In this document: piece after piece, positions 43,557-51,393 of the stretch
Layout of the letters: each line of letters begins with the position of its first letter
Position numbering within the stretch: position 1 is the first letter of the stretch
Assembly (NCBI RefSeq): GCF_013390595.1
Contig: NZ_JACAWV010000022.1
Coordinates: 248,001 to 312,000 of the forward strand
Origin: Rhizobium sp. RM
GTDB lineage: Bacteria; Pseudomonadota; Alphaproteobacteria; Rhizobiales; Rhizobiaceae
DNA length: 64,000 nt
Reading direction: 5' to 3'
Program-made: the position numbers and the translations under genes
Notes under the pieces: model-generated
Databases searched by the model: none
What the model saw: only the letters and a program-made list of their open reading frames with translations
What the model was told of the DNA's origin: nothing

Positions 43557-45152
43557 ATGCTGTCCTTAAACGTCTTTGGCCGCTTTCAGATCGTTGATCA
43601 GTTTGGCACCGACTACAGCCCGAAAGGGCTGAAGGCGCGCGGCGTTTTCGCACTCCTGGCCATGTCGCAGGGCTATTCCCGCAACCGCGTCTGGTTGCAG
43701 GACAAGTTGTGGAGCGACCGCGATTCCAAGAAGGGATCGGACAGCCTGCGCCAGACGCTTGTGGAAATCCGCCGCACGCTCGGTCCCTACGAGGCCGCCC
43801 TCAAGACCGACCGTGAAAAGATCACGCTCGACCCCGCGCAGTTTACCGTCACCTACAACCGGCCGGCCAGCGGTGAAGACTGGAACGATGAGCACAGTGC
43901 CTTTGCCGATCTCGACATTGCCGATGGCGAATTCGAGGACTGGATCAGAAATCTGCGCATGTCCTTTGCGGCGGAAACGACACCGCAAAATATACAACCT
44001 GTCAGGGCCGTGCACACGCCGACGCCGCCCAAACCGGCGATCTTTTTCCAGTGCCAGTCCGACAATCAGCCGGTGAGTGAACTGGTCATCACGCGGCTGA
44101 TGACGCTGGCAACGACGTCGCTGCTCGACCGCGACGATTTCCAGATCTTCCCGCAGACAACGCTGTTCGAAACCGGTGGCCGCGCCCCGGTCTCCGGCCT
44201 TTCCATTTCTGTGCGCGCCGTGACGATGGGCCTTGTCACCCACGTGGCCTTTGCCATCAATCATGCCGAAACGGGCCAGCTCTACTGGTCACGCACCGTT
44301 CCCATTCTCCTCGCCTCGGAAGAAGCCTTCGTTCAGGAGTGCGGCACGCTGGTGCAGGCCGTTCTTTCGACGTTCCGTGAGCGGAAGGACCAGCTTTCGA
44401 TTTCCAACTCGGCCGCCATGCTGGCCGGTCATGCCCGCGATCTGATTTTCCGCTTCGACCGCACCAGCCTCAAGGATGCCGACACGCATCTGCGTTACGC
44501 CTATGATCGCGAACCGCGCCCGCAATATCTGGCCTGGCGCGCATTCCTGCGCAACATGGCGCAGTTCCAGCACCGCACCAGCGCCTTTCTGGAAGACAGC
44601 ATCAGCTCGTCAGAACTGGTGCAGGAAGCACTGCGTCAGGAAGGCGGCAGCGCCAGCATTCTGGGAATCGGCGCTCACCTCGAATATCTGGGTGGCGGTT
44701 CGAGCCGTGGATCGCTCAGAATGGCCGAACGCGCCGTCAGCCTCGATCCGCTCAACGCCGTCAACATCGCCATCCTCTCCAACACCGAACTGGTGCTCGA
44801 CAAGCTGGAAGACAGCCGCCGCTCGGCCACGACGGCCCTGTCACTGACCGGCGGCGGTGAACATCGCGCTCTGGTGGAATTTTTCTGCTGCATGTCGGCC
44901 TCAGCACTCGGCGATTATCCGACCGCCATCGGCCATGCCGAGGTGGCGTTGATGCTGCGCCCGGCTTTCCGTGCGCCGCTTCGTTATCTCGTGGCGCTTT
45001 ACAAGCAGATGGGCATGATTCCCGAGATGGAAAACGCCATTTTGCAACTGCGCCAGCTCGAGCCCGACTTCACGCCACAGCGCTTCCTTGACGACGATTA
45101 CCCCGTCACGACCATGCGACGCATAAGACTTATCGAAACTATCGCAAGTTAA
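43557..45152 (+). CDS. SARP/BTAD-like transcriptional regulator with TPR-like C-terminus
   Basis: A 531-residue protein. Residues 1-95 form an OmpR/SARP-type winged helix (LSLNVFGRFQIVDQFGTDYS, LKARGVFALLAMS, SLRQTLVEIRRTLG). The C-terminal half (about 280-510) is a series of helical pairs with TPR character (LVEFFCCMSASALGDYPTAI, HAEVALMLRPAFRAPLRYLV). The middle region (about 160-260) resembles the adenylate-cyclase-associated TolB-like segment of CadC-type regulators. There is no membrane segment. It follows the haem protein gene on the same strand and may regulate it or the small gene downstream. Confidence 0.75.
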   Translation: MLSLNVFGRFQIVDQFGTDYSPKGLKARGVFALLAMSQGYSRNRVWLQDKLWSDRDSKKGSDSLRQTLVEIRRTLGPYEAALKTDREKITLDPAQFTVTYNRPASGEDWNDEHSAFADLDIADGEFEDWIRNLRMSFAAETTPQNIQPVRAVHTPTPPKPAIFFQCQSDNQPVSELVITRLMTLATTSLLDRDDFQIFPQTTLFETGGRAPVSGLSISVRAVTMGLVTHVAFAINHAETGQLYWSRTVPILLASEEAFVQECGTLVQAVLSTFRERKDQLSISNSAAMLAGHARDLIFRFDRTSLKDADTHLRYAYDREPRPQYLAWRAFLRNMAQFQHRTSAFLEDSISSSELVQEALRQEGGSASILGIGAHLEYLGGGSSRGSLRMAERAVSLDPLNAVNIAILSNTELVLDKLEDSRRSATTALSLTGGGEHRALVEFFCCMSASALGDYPTAIGHAEVALMLRPAFRAPLRYLVALYKQMGMIPEMENAILQLRQLEPDFTPQRFLDDDYPVTTMRRIRLIETIAS

Positions 45153-45245
45153 GTGCTTCAATTCACACGCAGCTCACGGTCGATTCACGCTGGAATCACG
45201 ATAGCGGTCTAGTTGTACCTAATTGCAAAAAATCAGGGGCCGATC

Positions 45246-45494
45246 ATGAGTGATACCAACATTGTTTCAGATCATCTGAATGCCGCTTTGCTTGCCACCA
45301 AATCCGACAGGCCGTTCTTGGCCTATCTGATCCAGATGGCGCTGATTGAAGCCAAAACCGTACCCGAACAGGTTCACCAGAAGAACGAAGTCAACGAACT
45401 GAAAGACTACCTGTTCCCTTATGGCAGCACCGAGGAATTCCTGTCCAAGCCGCTGCAGTTCCGTGCACGCAGCCGCGTCGCTGGCTTCCTTTGA
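45246..45494 (+). CDS. Small hypothetical protein
   Basis: An 82-residue soluble protein (SDTNIVSDHLNAALLATKSD, then FLAYLIQMALIEAKTV and STEEFLSKPLQFRARSRVAG). It is mostly helical and has no recognisable family. It starts at ATG 45246 after GGGGCC, 93 bp past the SARP-like gene, in a spacer with repeated TTCACGC/ATCACG words. It may belong to the haem protein/SARP-like unit. Confidence 0.6.
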   Translation: MSDTNIVSDHLNAALLATKSDRPFLAYLIQMALIEAKTVPEQVHQKNEVNELKDYLFPYGSTEEFLSKPLQFRARSRVAGFL

Positions 45495-45527
45495 GACCAT
45501 CACTACCCGCGGATCATGAGATTTTGT

Positions 45528-45549
45528 CCTGACTGCTCACGCAGTCAGG
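45528..45549. other. Strong stem-loop without T-run
   Basis: CCTGACTGC (45528-45536) pairs perfectly with GCAGTCAGG (45541-45549) over TCAC. No T-run follows on either strand. It lies in the 243-bp gene-free gap between the small gene at 45246 and the repressor gene, at the left edge of the second phage-derived block. It may end transcription of the upstream unit. The rest of the gap holds no gene. Confidence 0.5.
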
Positions 45550-45737
45550 CCGCATTGCGTTTCGCTGCGGATTTTCCTTCGCAGGCCATGGCACTCCCCG
45601 CCACTGGCACAATCCCACCGACCATAGCGACACGATGAATTCCGGGCCGCGCCAGCATTGTGCCGCCACCGTTACGCGCCTGTTCAGCGCTGAGGGCGAA
45701 AGCCCGTCTTTCCCTCGTGCGAAACGAACGACGTGAT

Positions 45738-46358
45738 TTACGGGATCACCGCAATGATGGGCGATGCTGCCAGAAGAGCGACCTCTTCCGACTTGCCGGC
45801 GGGCGATACAAGACTTGCCTCTCCCGTTTTGCGGGCCCGCTCCACCTTTGCCAGAACCTGCCTGCCATCCCTCAGACGGCAGATCGACAGCGCGCCGATC
45901 GCAGACGCATCGACCATGTCAGTCTGGCTGAACAACAGCACCGCATCGTCCCAGATCGCCAGAGCACCTGATGACGCGCGAATCTGCGCCGCGACGACCT
46001 GTCTGTTATAATGACCGCCAACGGCAAGCTGCGCTTTCTCAACGACGGAGGCTGGCAAAGGTTTGGGCTCCGGCAACATCTCGATTACGCCGCTTTCATT
46101 GATCGTCGCAGCCAGAACGATGCGCGCCTGCGGCCCATCCGCCTCGGTCGTGATACCGGCATGTTTCATCACATCCGCCAGCGAAACACCCAGAAAACCG
46201 GCAATCTGCGTGGCCTCGTCCATCCGCATCCTGCGATGGCCGGAAAATGTTCGGGAAACGGCGGAGGGATCGGAATCCATATGTCGGGCCAGTGCACGAA
46301 GCGATTTGCCCGTATCTTTCAACCGGGCATGAAACCAGTCACCATCAATAGCCGCCAT
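45738..46358 (-). CDS. Phage-type XRE repressor
   Basis: A 206-residue protein. The XRE HTH is at about 10-65 (WFHARLKDTGKSLRALARHM, SDPSAVSRTFSGHRRM, IAGFLGVSLADVMKHAG). The C-terminal domain at about 110-205 (AAQIRASSGALAIWDDAVLL, SICRLRDGRQVLAKVERA) has the look of an S24/LexA-like fold, but I see no Ser-Lys autocleavage pair. ATG 46358 gives a compact N-terminus. It is divergent from the block of early genes, and three copies of one operator flank it and the primase gene, as a master repressor would show. Confidence 0.78.
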   Translation of the reverse strand: MAAIDGDWFHARLKDTGKSLRALARHMDSDPSAVSRTFSGHRRMRMDEATQIAGFLGVSLADVMKHAGITTEADGPQARIVLAATINESGVIEMLPEPKPLPASVVEKAQLAVGGHYNRQVVAAQIRASSGALAIWDDAVLLFSQTDMVDASAIGALSICRLRDGRQVLAKVERARKTGEASLVSPAGKSEEVALLAASPIIAVIP

Positions 46359-46394
46359 AAAAATCCCCTGGCACATCCGTATTGTTGTATATTT

Positions 46395-46411
46395 GTTGCA
46401 AAATTCACAAC
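46395..46411. promoter_or_regulatory. Operator O1 (upstream of the repressor)
   Basis: GTTGCAAAATTCACAAC, half-sites GTTG and CAAC separated by 9 bp, 37 bp upstream of the repressor start. The inverted form of O2 (46529-46545) matches it at 14 of 17 bases, and O3 (47814-47830) shares its GTTGC and TCACAAC ends. This suggests autoregulation. Confidence 0.7.
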
Positions 46412-46523
46412 GATATGCAAGCGCCTCCTTGCTGAACCGTGCCGACATAACGCCAAAATCGCCACGAAACGGCGCACTCCCGGCATCCTTTTTTAATTTT
46501 CTTCGATCTCATGTTGCGCACTG

Positions 46524-46552
46524 TTGACGTTGTGATTATAGCAACATATTGT
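46524..46552 (+). promoter_or_regulatory. Early promoter with operator O2 in its spacer
   Basis: TTGACG (46524-46529), a 17-bp spacer and TATTGT (46547-46552). Operator O2, GTTGTGATTATAGCAAC (46529-46545), fills the spacer exactly, so a bound repressor would block RNA polymerase. A weaker third dyad GTTGACGGACACAAC follows at 46551-46565. Confidence 0.65.
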
Positions 46553-46619
46553 TGACGGACACAACGAATGATTTGACCGCCCTGTAATGATGAACCTGAA
46601 CATGCGCCGGAGGGCTGAT

Positions 46620-46829
46620 ATGCGCGACAAGCCGCTTTCCATGCTGGAGCAGTCGGAACTGATCGAAGAGCTGATTGGTCGCTGCACGATGCGCAACGGC
46701 GCGTTTTCGCAGGAAACCGTTCTCGTCATCAACGGGCATACCGTGGATGACCTGGCGCATCTAGCAAGCCGGCTTCGGCGCATGTCGCATCATCAGGTCA
46801 GGATCGAGAAAATGGTGATGGGCAAATGA
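46620..46829 (+). CDS. Small hypothetical protein (first gene of the phage early unit)
   Basis: A 69-residue soluble helical protein (DKPLSMLEQSELIEELIGRC, then VLVINGHTVDDLAHLASRLR). ATG 46620 is preferred because GGAGGG lies 5 bp upstream; a longer frame from 46587 has no such site. It is the first gene after the repressed promoter, the position of small regulators in temperate phages. No family was recognised. Control by the XRE repressor is inferred from O2. Confidence 0.6.
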   Translation: MRDKPLSMLEQSELIEELIGRCTMRNGAFSQETVLVINGHTVDDLAHLASRLRRMSHHQVRIEKMVMGK

Positions 46830-46883
46830 GACATGCCCATTTCCGCTCCGCGCCCCGGTCACAAGCAATCGCGCCTTAAGCTG

Positions 46884-46900
46884 CCATTGGCTGAGCGAAG
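46884..46900 (+). promoter_or_regulatory. Shared 5' motif, weak copy G
   Basis: CCATTGGCTGAGCGAA, with CCATT 52 nt before the ATG at 46936. It matches copy C (CCATTGGCGAGGGAA) apart from one inserted base and one change. Only part of the longer consensus is present. Confidence 0.35.
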
Positions 46901-46935
46901 GCGTCCCCGCAGCAACAGATTATGGAAGGCAAGCC

Positions 46936-47697
46936 ATGACCATCAGAGCACAACACCCCTCGCATGCCGCCCTCTCAGCACCGGAAACCACGATCCCGAA
47001 CTGCAACTTTCCGTTTTTCGGCGACCAGTTGAGCCGGGAGCAGGCCCGCGACCTGTTTTTCTATGACAACGGCCGCCTGCTGTGGCGCGAAGGCTCACGC
47101 CGCCGGCGCCCCGATGCGGGGTCGGAATATTATCGCAAGAGCACCAGACAGGACCCGATCTGGGTCATTCTGCTCGGCGCGCGTGGTGAGCAGCGTTTCT
47201 ACATGCGTCGCTATCTGGTCTGGAACTGGCATTTCGGTGAAACGGACCAGATTCTCGTCCCGCGCGATGGCGACCACCTGAATGACCGGATCGGCAATAT
47301 CGGTTTTGCCGGGCGCCTGGCGAAACCGGAAATAAAGTCGACAGTGCCTGAAAGACCGCTGTTTGAAAGCCGCTACGGCGTCAACTGCCCGTGCTGCGAC
47401 GCGCCGGTGCAAACCATGTCGGCCGATATTGCCACGCAGGTCTATGGCATAACCGAGCAGCAATCGCGTATCCTGCGGGCCGTCTGGAGCGGCAAGGGAA
47501 AACCCGTCCAGATGGAGCGCGTCTTCACCGAAATGTATCACGACGACCCCGAAGGCGGCCCCACGCAGGTCAAGATGTATGCGGCCTTCAAGGTGGCCCT
47601 GTCGCATCTGCGCAGCAAACTGAAAGGCTCCGGAATTTCGATAGTGACCGTTGGCTACCGTCAGGGCTACCGGCTGATCCTGCAGGACAAGGTGTGA
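46936..47697 (+). CDS. Chimeric HNH-like / zinc-ribbon / OmpR-type winged-helix protein
   Basis: A 253-residue protein in three parts. Residues 25-120 follow the layout of phage HNH/AP2-type endonucleases (LSREQARDLFFYDNGRLLWR, then RRYLVWNWHFGETDQILVPR and DHLNDRIGNIGF), but the catalytic His-Asn-His residues are mostly replaced. Residues 147-158 carry a CPCCDAP zinc-knuckle. Residues 165-250 are an OmpR/PhoB-like winged helix (LRAVWSGKGKPVQMERVFTE, FKVALSHLRSKLKGSGISIV, YRQGYRLIL). No receiver domain is present. The whole looks like a nuclease fold reused as a DNA-binding regulator. It lies between the repressor and primase genes; a role in activating later genes is inference. Confidence 0.65.
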   Translation: MTIRAQHPSHAALSAPETTIPNCNFPFFGDQLSREQARDLFFYDNGRLLWREGSRRRRPDAGSEYYRKSTRQDPIWVILLGARGEQRFYMRRYLVWNWHFGETDQILVPRDGDHLNDRIGNIGFAGRLAKPEIKSTVPERPLFESRYGVNCPCCDAPVQTMSADIATQVYGITEQQSRILRAVWSGKGKPVQMERVFTEMYHDDPEGGPTQVKMYAAFKVALSHLRSKLKGSGISIVTVGYRQGYRLILQDKV

Positions 47698-47813
47698 TTA
47701 CCGACCGGGATCAACGGGCAGCAGACCTTGCCGTCGACAAGGAGAACGTGGAGGGAAATCCCGTCGCAAACCCCTGAGAATTTCAAAGACGACGCTCGTT
47801 TCGCGTCACCAAT

Positions 47814-47830
47814 GTTGCGTTAATCACAAC
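47814..47830. promoter_or_regulatory. Operator O3 (upstream of the primase gene)
   Basis: GTTGCGTTAATCACAAC, 23 bp before the primase ATG. It shares GTTGC and TCACAAC with O1, and GTTGC and AATCACAAC with the inverted O2. The primase is therefore probably silenced by the same repressor. Confidence 0.65.
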
Positions 47831-47853
47831 AATCAAGCAAGAGCAGCAACGTA

Positions 47854-50340
47854 ATGTCCTCTGATGTCGAACGGTTACGCCGTGATGTTTCCTTATCCGC
47901 GACGGCAGAGAGCTACGGTTTCAGGCTGGAGCGCAACGGTCACGAGTTCCAGACCTGCTGCCCGTTCCATGCCGAAAACACGCCGTCCTTCACCATTTTC
48001 ATGGGCCATGATGGCGTGCAGCGTTTCCACTGCTTCGGTTGCGGCGAAAAGGGGGATGTCCTCGATTTCGTCCAGAAGATCAAAGGCGTCGCCCTGCCCG
48101 AAGCGGTTCGTATCCTCGGCGGTGCGGATACCACCCGTGCCAATGCCAGGCGACAAAAGTACGATGCACCCGACCGCTATGACGGCATCACCCCGATAGA
48201 TCCGCCGTCGCAAGCGCTGCACACCGGACGCCGCGTGCGGCTTTATAACCCCAAGAGAAAGGGCCAGCGCAGCGAATGGGGCACCTTCGCGCCCGCAATG
48301 GTATTTCCCTATCGCCGCACCGATGGCTCCCTGCTGGGTTACGTGCTGCGCCATGATCTGCCTGGAGGCGCCAAGGAAACGCCGATGGTCATGTTTGTGC
48401 GGTTGCCGGATGGCAGGCAGACATGGTGCCGTTTCCCCTTCCCCAAGCCCCGGCCGCTCTATGGCCTGCATGAACTCGGCGAGGCCCGTGAGGTCTATGT
48501 CGTCGAAGGTGAAAAATGCCGCGACAGGCTGCACAGGGCGACCGGCCTCACCGTCGTCTCATGGGCAGGCGGCACCCAGGGCGTCAAACACACCGACTGG
48601 TCGCCACTGGCCGGTCGCAAAGTCACCATCTGGCCGGATTTCGATGCGCCGGGCATGGCAACAGCCACGGAAATTACAACCGCTCTGACCGGGCTTGGCG
48701 CAGACGTGCGCCATGTCGGGCTGACCGAGATTGACGCAGCCTCCGAGATCGAAAGCTACGGTTTCGAAAACTGGCAGACGGGCGATTTTCCGAAAAAGGG
48801 TTGGGACTGTGCCGATGCGGTGGAGGCGGGCTGGGGCCGCGACCAGCTCATCCACTTCCTCAACACCACCATGCGCCCTCTCGCCCCGCTTGCCTCCCAG
48901 CCTCAGGAAAAATCACCGTCCAGAACGGTGCCTCTGGGTGCTGATGGTATCAAGGCCATGCCCGAGATGTTTCCAGGCCAGATGTATGGATCGGAAGTCT
49001 GGCTGGCGCGGGAATTTCACCACGAGATGAAGAAGGCCTGTGGCGGCCAGATCGTGCGCGCCGAGGGAAAATTCTGGGCTTTTGGCCCTACCGCCTGGCG
49101 GCCGATTTCCGACCAGAAGATAAGGCTTGCCATGCACGCGCTGGATGCCATCGGCATTGGCGTGAAGGAAACGCCGCTCAAGCTCGGCAAACGCATGATC
49201 GATGGCATCATCAACGAGCTGGGAACCCGCGTGTCGGACGACGACTTCTTCAAAAGCCCTGTCGTTGGCATGAATGTGAAGAACTGCACCATCACCATCG
49301 ACGACAAGGGAAAGGTGGATTGCCGCGCCCACGATCCGCAGGATCGCTTTCGCTTCACCATCAATGCCGAATATCACCTGCACACCGATAGCCATCCACC
49401 CGAGGGTTCGTTGCTGCACAGGCTGCTTTACGGTGCCTTTCGCCATGATGCCGATGCCACCGACAAGATCCACCTGATCTCCGAAATGCTGGGGGCAGCT
49501 GCCTTCGGTCTGGCGACGCGTGTAAAACAGCCGAAGGCCTTCATCCTGCTCGGCGAAACAGCCAATAACGGCAAATCGACCATTGCCGCGCTGTTTCGCG
49601 CGCTTTTGCCTGAAGGTGCCGTATCCTCCATCTCCCCGGCTTTCTTCAACGATGAAAAGCGCATCATCAACCTCGCAGGCAAGGCCGCCAACGTCGCAGA
49701 CGAGCTGAGCGCTGCGGCTATTGCCGGAGAGGAGTTCAAGGCGGCAGTGACCGGAAATCCCATAGAAGGCCGCAGTCTCTACAAGGATGTGGTCAGTTTC
49801 TCGCCACGCGCCCTGCACTGCTTCACCACCAACACCCTGCCGCGCTTCAACGGCGGTATCGATCGCGGTCTGCGGCGACGACTGGTGGTCATGCAGTTCA
49901 ACCGGTCGATCCCTGACAGTGAGGTCATCACCGATATTGCCGAACGCATTCAGGCGGAGGAGCTTGACCTGCTGCTCGGCTTTGCCGTTGCCGGTGCAAT
50001 CCGTCTGAAAAAGAACGGCGGCTACACCATTCCGGAAAGCTCGAAGGAAGCACTCAATGCCTGGCTGCTGCTCGACCCGCTCAATGAGTGGTTCGACATC
50101 CGCGTCGTGCCCGTCGCGCACGAACCGCGTGGCGGCTGGCTGCGCACCAGCAAGCTGTTCGAAAACTTCAGGAACTGGGCCGTCGAACAGGGCTACAAGG
50201 AAAGCTTCCTGCCCCCGGTCAACACGTTCTCCCAGCGGCTGAAATCCATGCCGAACGTACAGTTGAAACGTCTGAGTTCAGGCATGGTCGCGCAAGGCGT
50301 CACCATTGAAGGCGTCACCCAATATGGTGATGTGTTCTGA
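47854..50340 (+). CDS. Phage/plasmid-type primase-helicase
   Basis: An 828-residue replication protein. The DnaG-type zinc finger is in residues 35-63 (CCPFHAENTPSF, FHCFGCGEKG). A Toprim-type catalytic core follows with VVEGEKCRD (near 217) and WPDFDAPG (near 260). A linker at about 330-530 precedes an SF3/D5-type helicase, with Walker A GETANNGKST near residue 567, the Walker B region VADELS and the arginine-containing GIDRGLRRRL. The C-terminal part (KEALNAWLLLDPLNEWFD) is the usual phage-primase tail. It would prime and unwind DNA for an element with its own origin. Operator O3 upstream indicates repressor control. No origin-binding protein, integrase or polymerase was seen. Confidence 0.85.
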   Translation: MSSDVERLRRDVSLSATAESYGFRLERNGHEFQTCCPFHAENTPSFTIFMGHDGVQRFHCFGCGEKGDVLDFVQKIKGVALPEAVRILGGADTTRANARRQKYDAPDRYDGITPIDPPSQALHTGRRVRLYNPKRKGQRSEWGTFAPAMVFPYRRTDGSLLGYVLRHDLPGGAKETPMVMFVRLPDGRQTWCRFPFPKPRPLYGLHELGEAREVYVVEGEKCRDRLHRATGLTVVSWAGGTQGVKHTDWSPLAGRKVTIWPDFDAPGMATATEITTALTGLGADVRHVGLTEIDAASEIESYGFENWQTGDFPKKGWDCADAVEAGWGRDQLIHFLNTTMRPLAPLASQPQEKSPSRTVPLGADGIKAMPEMFPGQMYGSEVWLAREFHHEMKKACGGQIVRAEGKFWAFGPTAWRPISDQKIRLAMHALDAIGIGVKETPLKLGKRMIDGIINELGTRVSDDDFFKSPVVGMNVKNCTITIDDKGKVDCRAHDPQDRFRFTINAEYHLHTDSHPPEGSLLHRLLYGAFRHDADATDKIHLISEMLGAAAFGLATRVKQPKAFILLGETANNGKSTIAALFRALLPEGAVSSISPAFFNDEKRIINLAGKAANVADELSAAAIAGEEFKAAVTGNPIEGRSLYKDVVSFSPRALHCFTTNTLPRFNGGIDRGLRRRLVVMQFNRSIPDSEVITDIAERIQAEELDLLLGFAVAGAIRLKKNGGYTIPESSKEALNAWLLLDPLNEWFDIRVVPVAHEPRGGWLRTSKLFENFRNWAVEQGYKESFLPPVNTFSQRLKSMPNVQLKRLSSGMVAQGVTIEGVTQYGDVF

Positions 50341-50379
50341 AGCTTCACCCCGCCGGGATCGCGCGCCCATGCCATGCGG

Positions 50380-50410
50380 ATAACCATTGGCGAGGGAAAC
50401 TTGCCGCCTC
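50380..50410 (+). promoter_or_regulatory. Shared 5' motif, copy C (before the endolysin)
   Basis: ATAACCATT (50380-50388) and TTGCCGCCTC (50401-50410), with CCATT 51 nt before the ATG at 50435. It is the diverged partner of copies A (16887-16914) and B (25948-25974) in the other phage block. Confidence 0.5.
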
Positions 50411-50434
50411 ATCATCCATTGAGGACATCGCGAC

Positions 50435-51235
50435 ATGGCAAAACAGAATTTCGAGGCATGCCTCGCCTTTACGCTTGCGGCCGAGGGCGGGCTTTCGAAG
50501 GACCGCAAGGACCCCGGCAACTGGACGGGCGGCAAGGTCGGCCTTGGTGAGTTCAAGGGCACGAAACACGGCATTTCCGCCGCAGCCTTTCCCACGCTGG
50601 ATATCGCCAATCTGACCGTCAAGGATGTCGCCCCGATCTACAGGACACGGTACTGGGATGCGGTGCGTGGCGACGAACTGCCGCCAGGCTTCGATCTCGC
50701 CACCTGGGATTACGGCGTCAATTCCGGGCCGGCACGCGCCATCCGCGAGGCGCAGGCCGTGATCGGCGCCTCCGTCGACGGCAAGGCCGGCCCCGTCACC
50801 CTGAGCAAGGCCTCCTCGGCCGGCGTCAAGGAAATTCAGGCGCTCTGCGCCCGTCGCCTCAGCTTCATGCGCGGCCTGAAAATCTGGAGCATCAACAAAA
50901 ATGGCTGGACGGCCCGTGTCGCAAAGGTCGAGGCAAAGGGTGTCGCCATGTATCTCGCCGCAACGGGATCGGCATCCTCAGCCAGAAAGGCGCTTGCCGA
51001 AGAAAGCCAGAAGGCAGCCCACAGTGCAGAGAAGAACGGCAATCAGGCGGCCCTCGTCGGCACGGGTGGCACGGTGTCCGTCTCGACGGGTATTTCTTCC
51101 TGGACGGGCTTTTGTCTCGGAATGCTGGTCGTGCTGGCAGCAATGTCCGTCATTTTCGCAATCTACAGGAAAAACAGGCAGCGCGCCGAAGCCTATCGCG
51201 CCGAAGTGACCGCGCTTGCCGACACGGGCGCCTGA
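50435..51235 (+). CDS. GH108 endolysin with C-terminal membrane anchor
   Basis: A 266-residue protein. The N-terminal GH108 muramidase domain has FTLAAEGGLSKDRKDPGNWT (catalytic Glu near 17) and KHGISAAAFP, then YRTRYWDAVRGDELPPGFDL and DYGVNSGPARAIREAQAVIG, which match the second half (PG_binding_3-like). Residues about 225-247 form a transmembrane segment (FCLGMLVVLAAMSVIFAIY), so the enzyme is membrane-tethered rather than a soluble lysozyme with a signal peptide. The domain hydrolyses peptidoglycan. It sits 94 bp after the primase gene and has the shared 5' motif. Holin-like partners are found only in the other phage block at 25.7-26.6 kb. Confidence 0.85.
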   Translation: MAKQNFEACLAFTLAAEGGLSKDRKDPGNWTGGKVGLGEFKGTKHGISAAAFPTLDIANLTVKDVAPIYRTRYWDAVRGDELPPGFDLATWDYGVNSGPARAIREAQAVIGASVDGKAGPVTLSKASSAGVKEIQALCARRLSFMRGLKIWSINKNGWTARVAKVEAKGVAMYLAATGSASSARKALAEESQKAAHSAEKNGNQAALVGTGGTVSVSTGISSWTGFCLGMLVVLAAMSVIFAIYRKNRQRAEAYRAEVTALADTGA

Positions 51236-51263
51236 CAGGGGTTGAGAGGCAGCCAAACGCATG

Positions 51264-51289
51264 GCCCGCAGGACTGCGGGCTTTTTTCG
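51264..51289 (+). terminator. Strong rho-independent terminator after the endolysin
   Basis: GCCCGCAG pairs with CTGCGGGC over GA, followed by a T-run (TTTTTT). It marks the right end of the second phage-derived block; the next genes are ordinary chromosomal ones. Confidence 0.85.
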
Positions 51290-51393
51290 TTTCCGGAAGC
51301 GCAAGAGGACCGCCAGCGCGGTTTTTGAACTGGTAATTGCCCCGGAATTGCGGGAAAAGACTGGCACCTGAAGTCGATGCAAGGAAGCTTTTC

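Noticed and set aside
45738..46358. Self-cleaving LexA/CI-type repressor
   Set aside because: I could not find the Ala-Gly cleavage site or the Ser/Lys pair; it is called a repressor without claiming autocleavage.
46381..46570. GTTG/CAAC words as iterons of a replication origin
   Set aside because: The words resolve into spaced dyads around promoters, which fits repressor operators better; no regular iteron spacing or DnaA-box set was seen.
48913..50121. Minus-strand frame of about 402 codons
   Set aside because: It is the shadow of the primase-helicase gene, which has clear zinc-finger, Toprim and Walker motifs on the plus strand.
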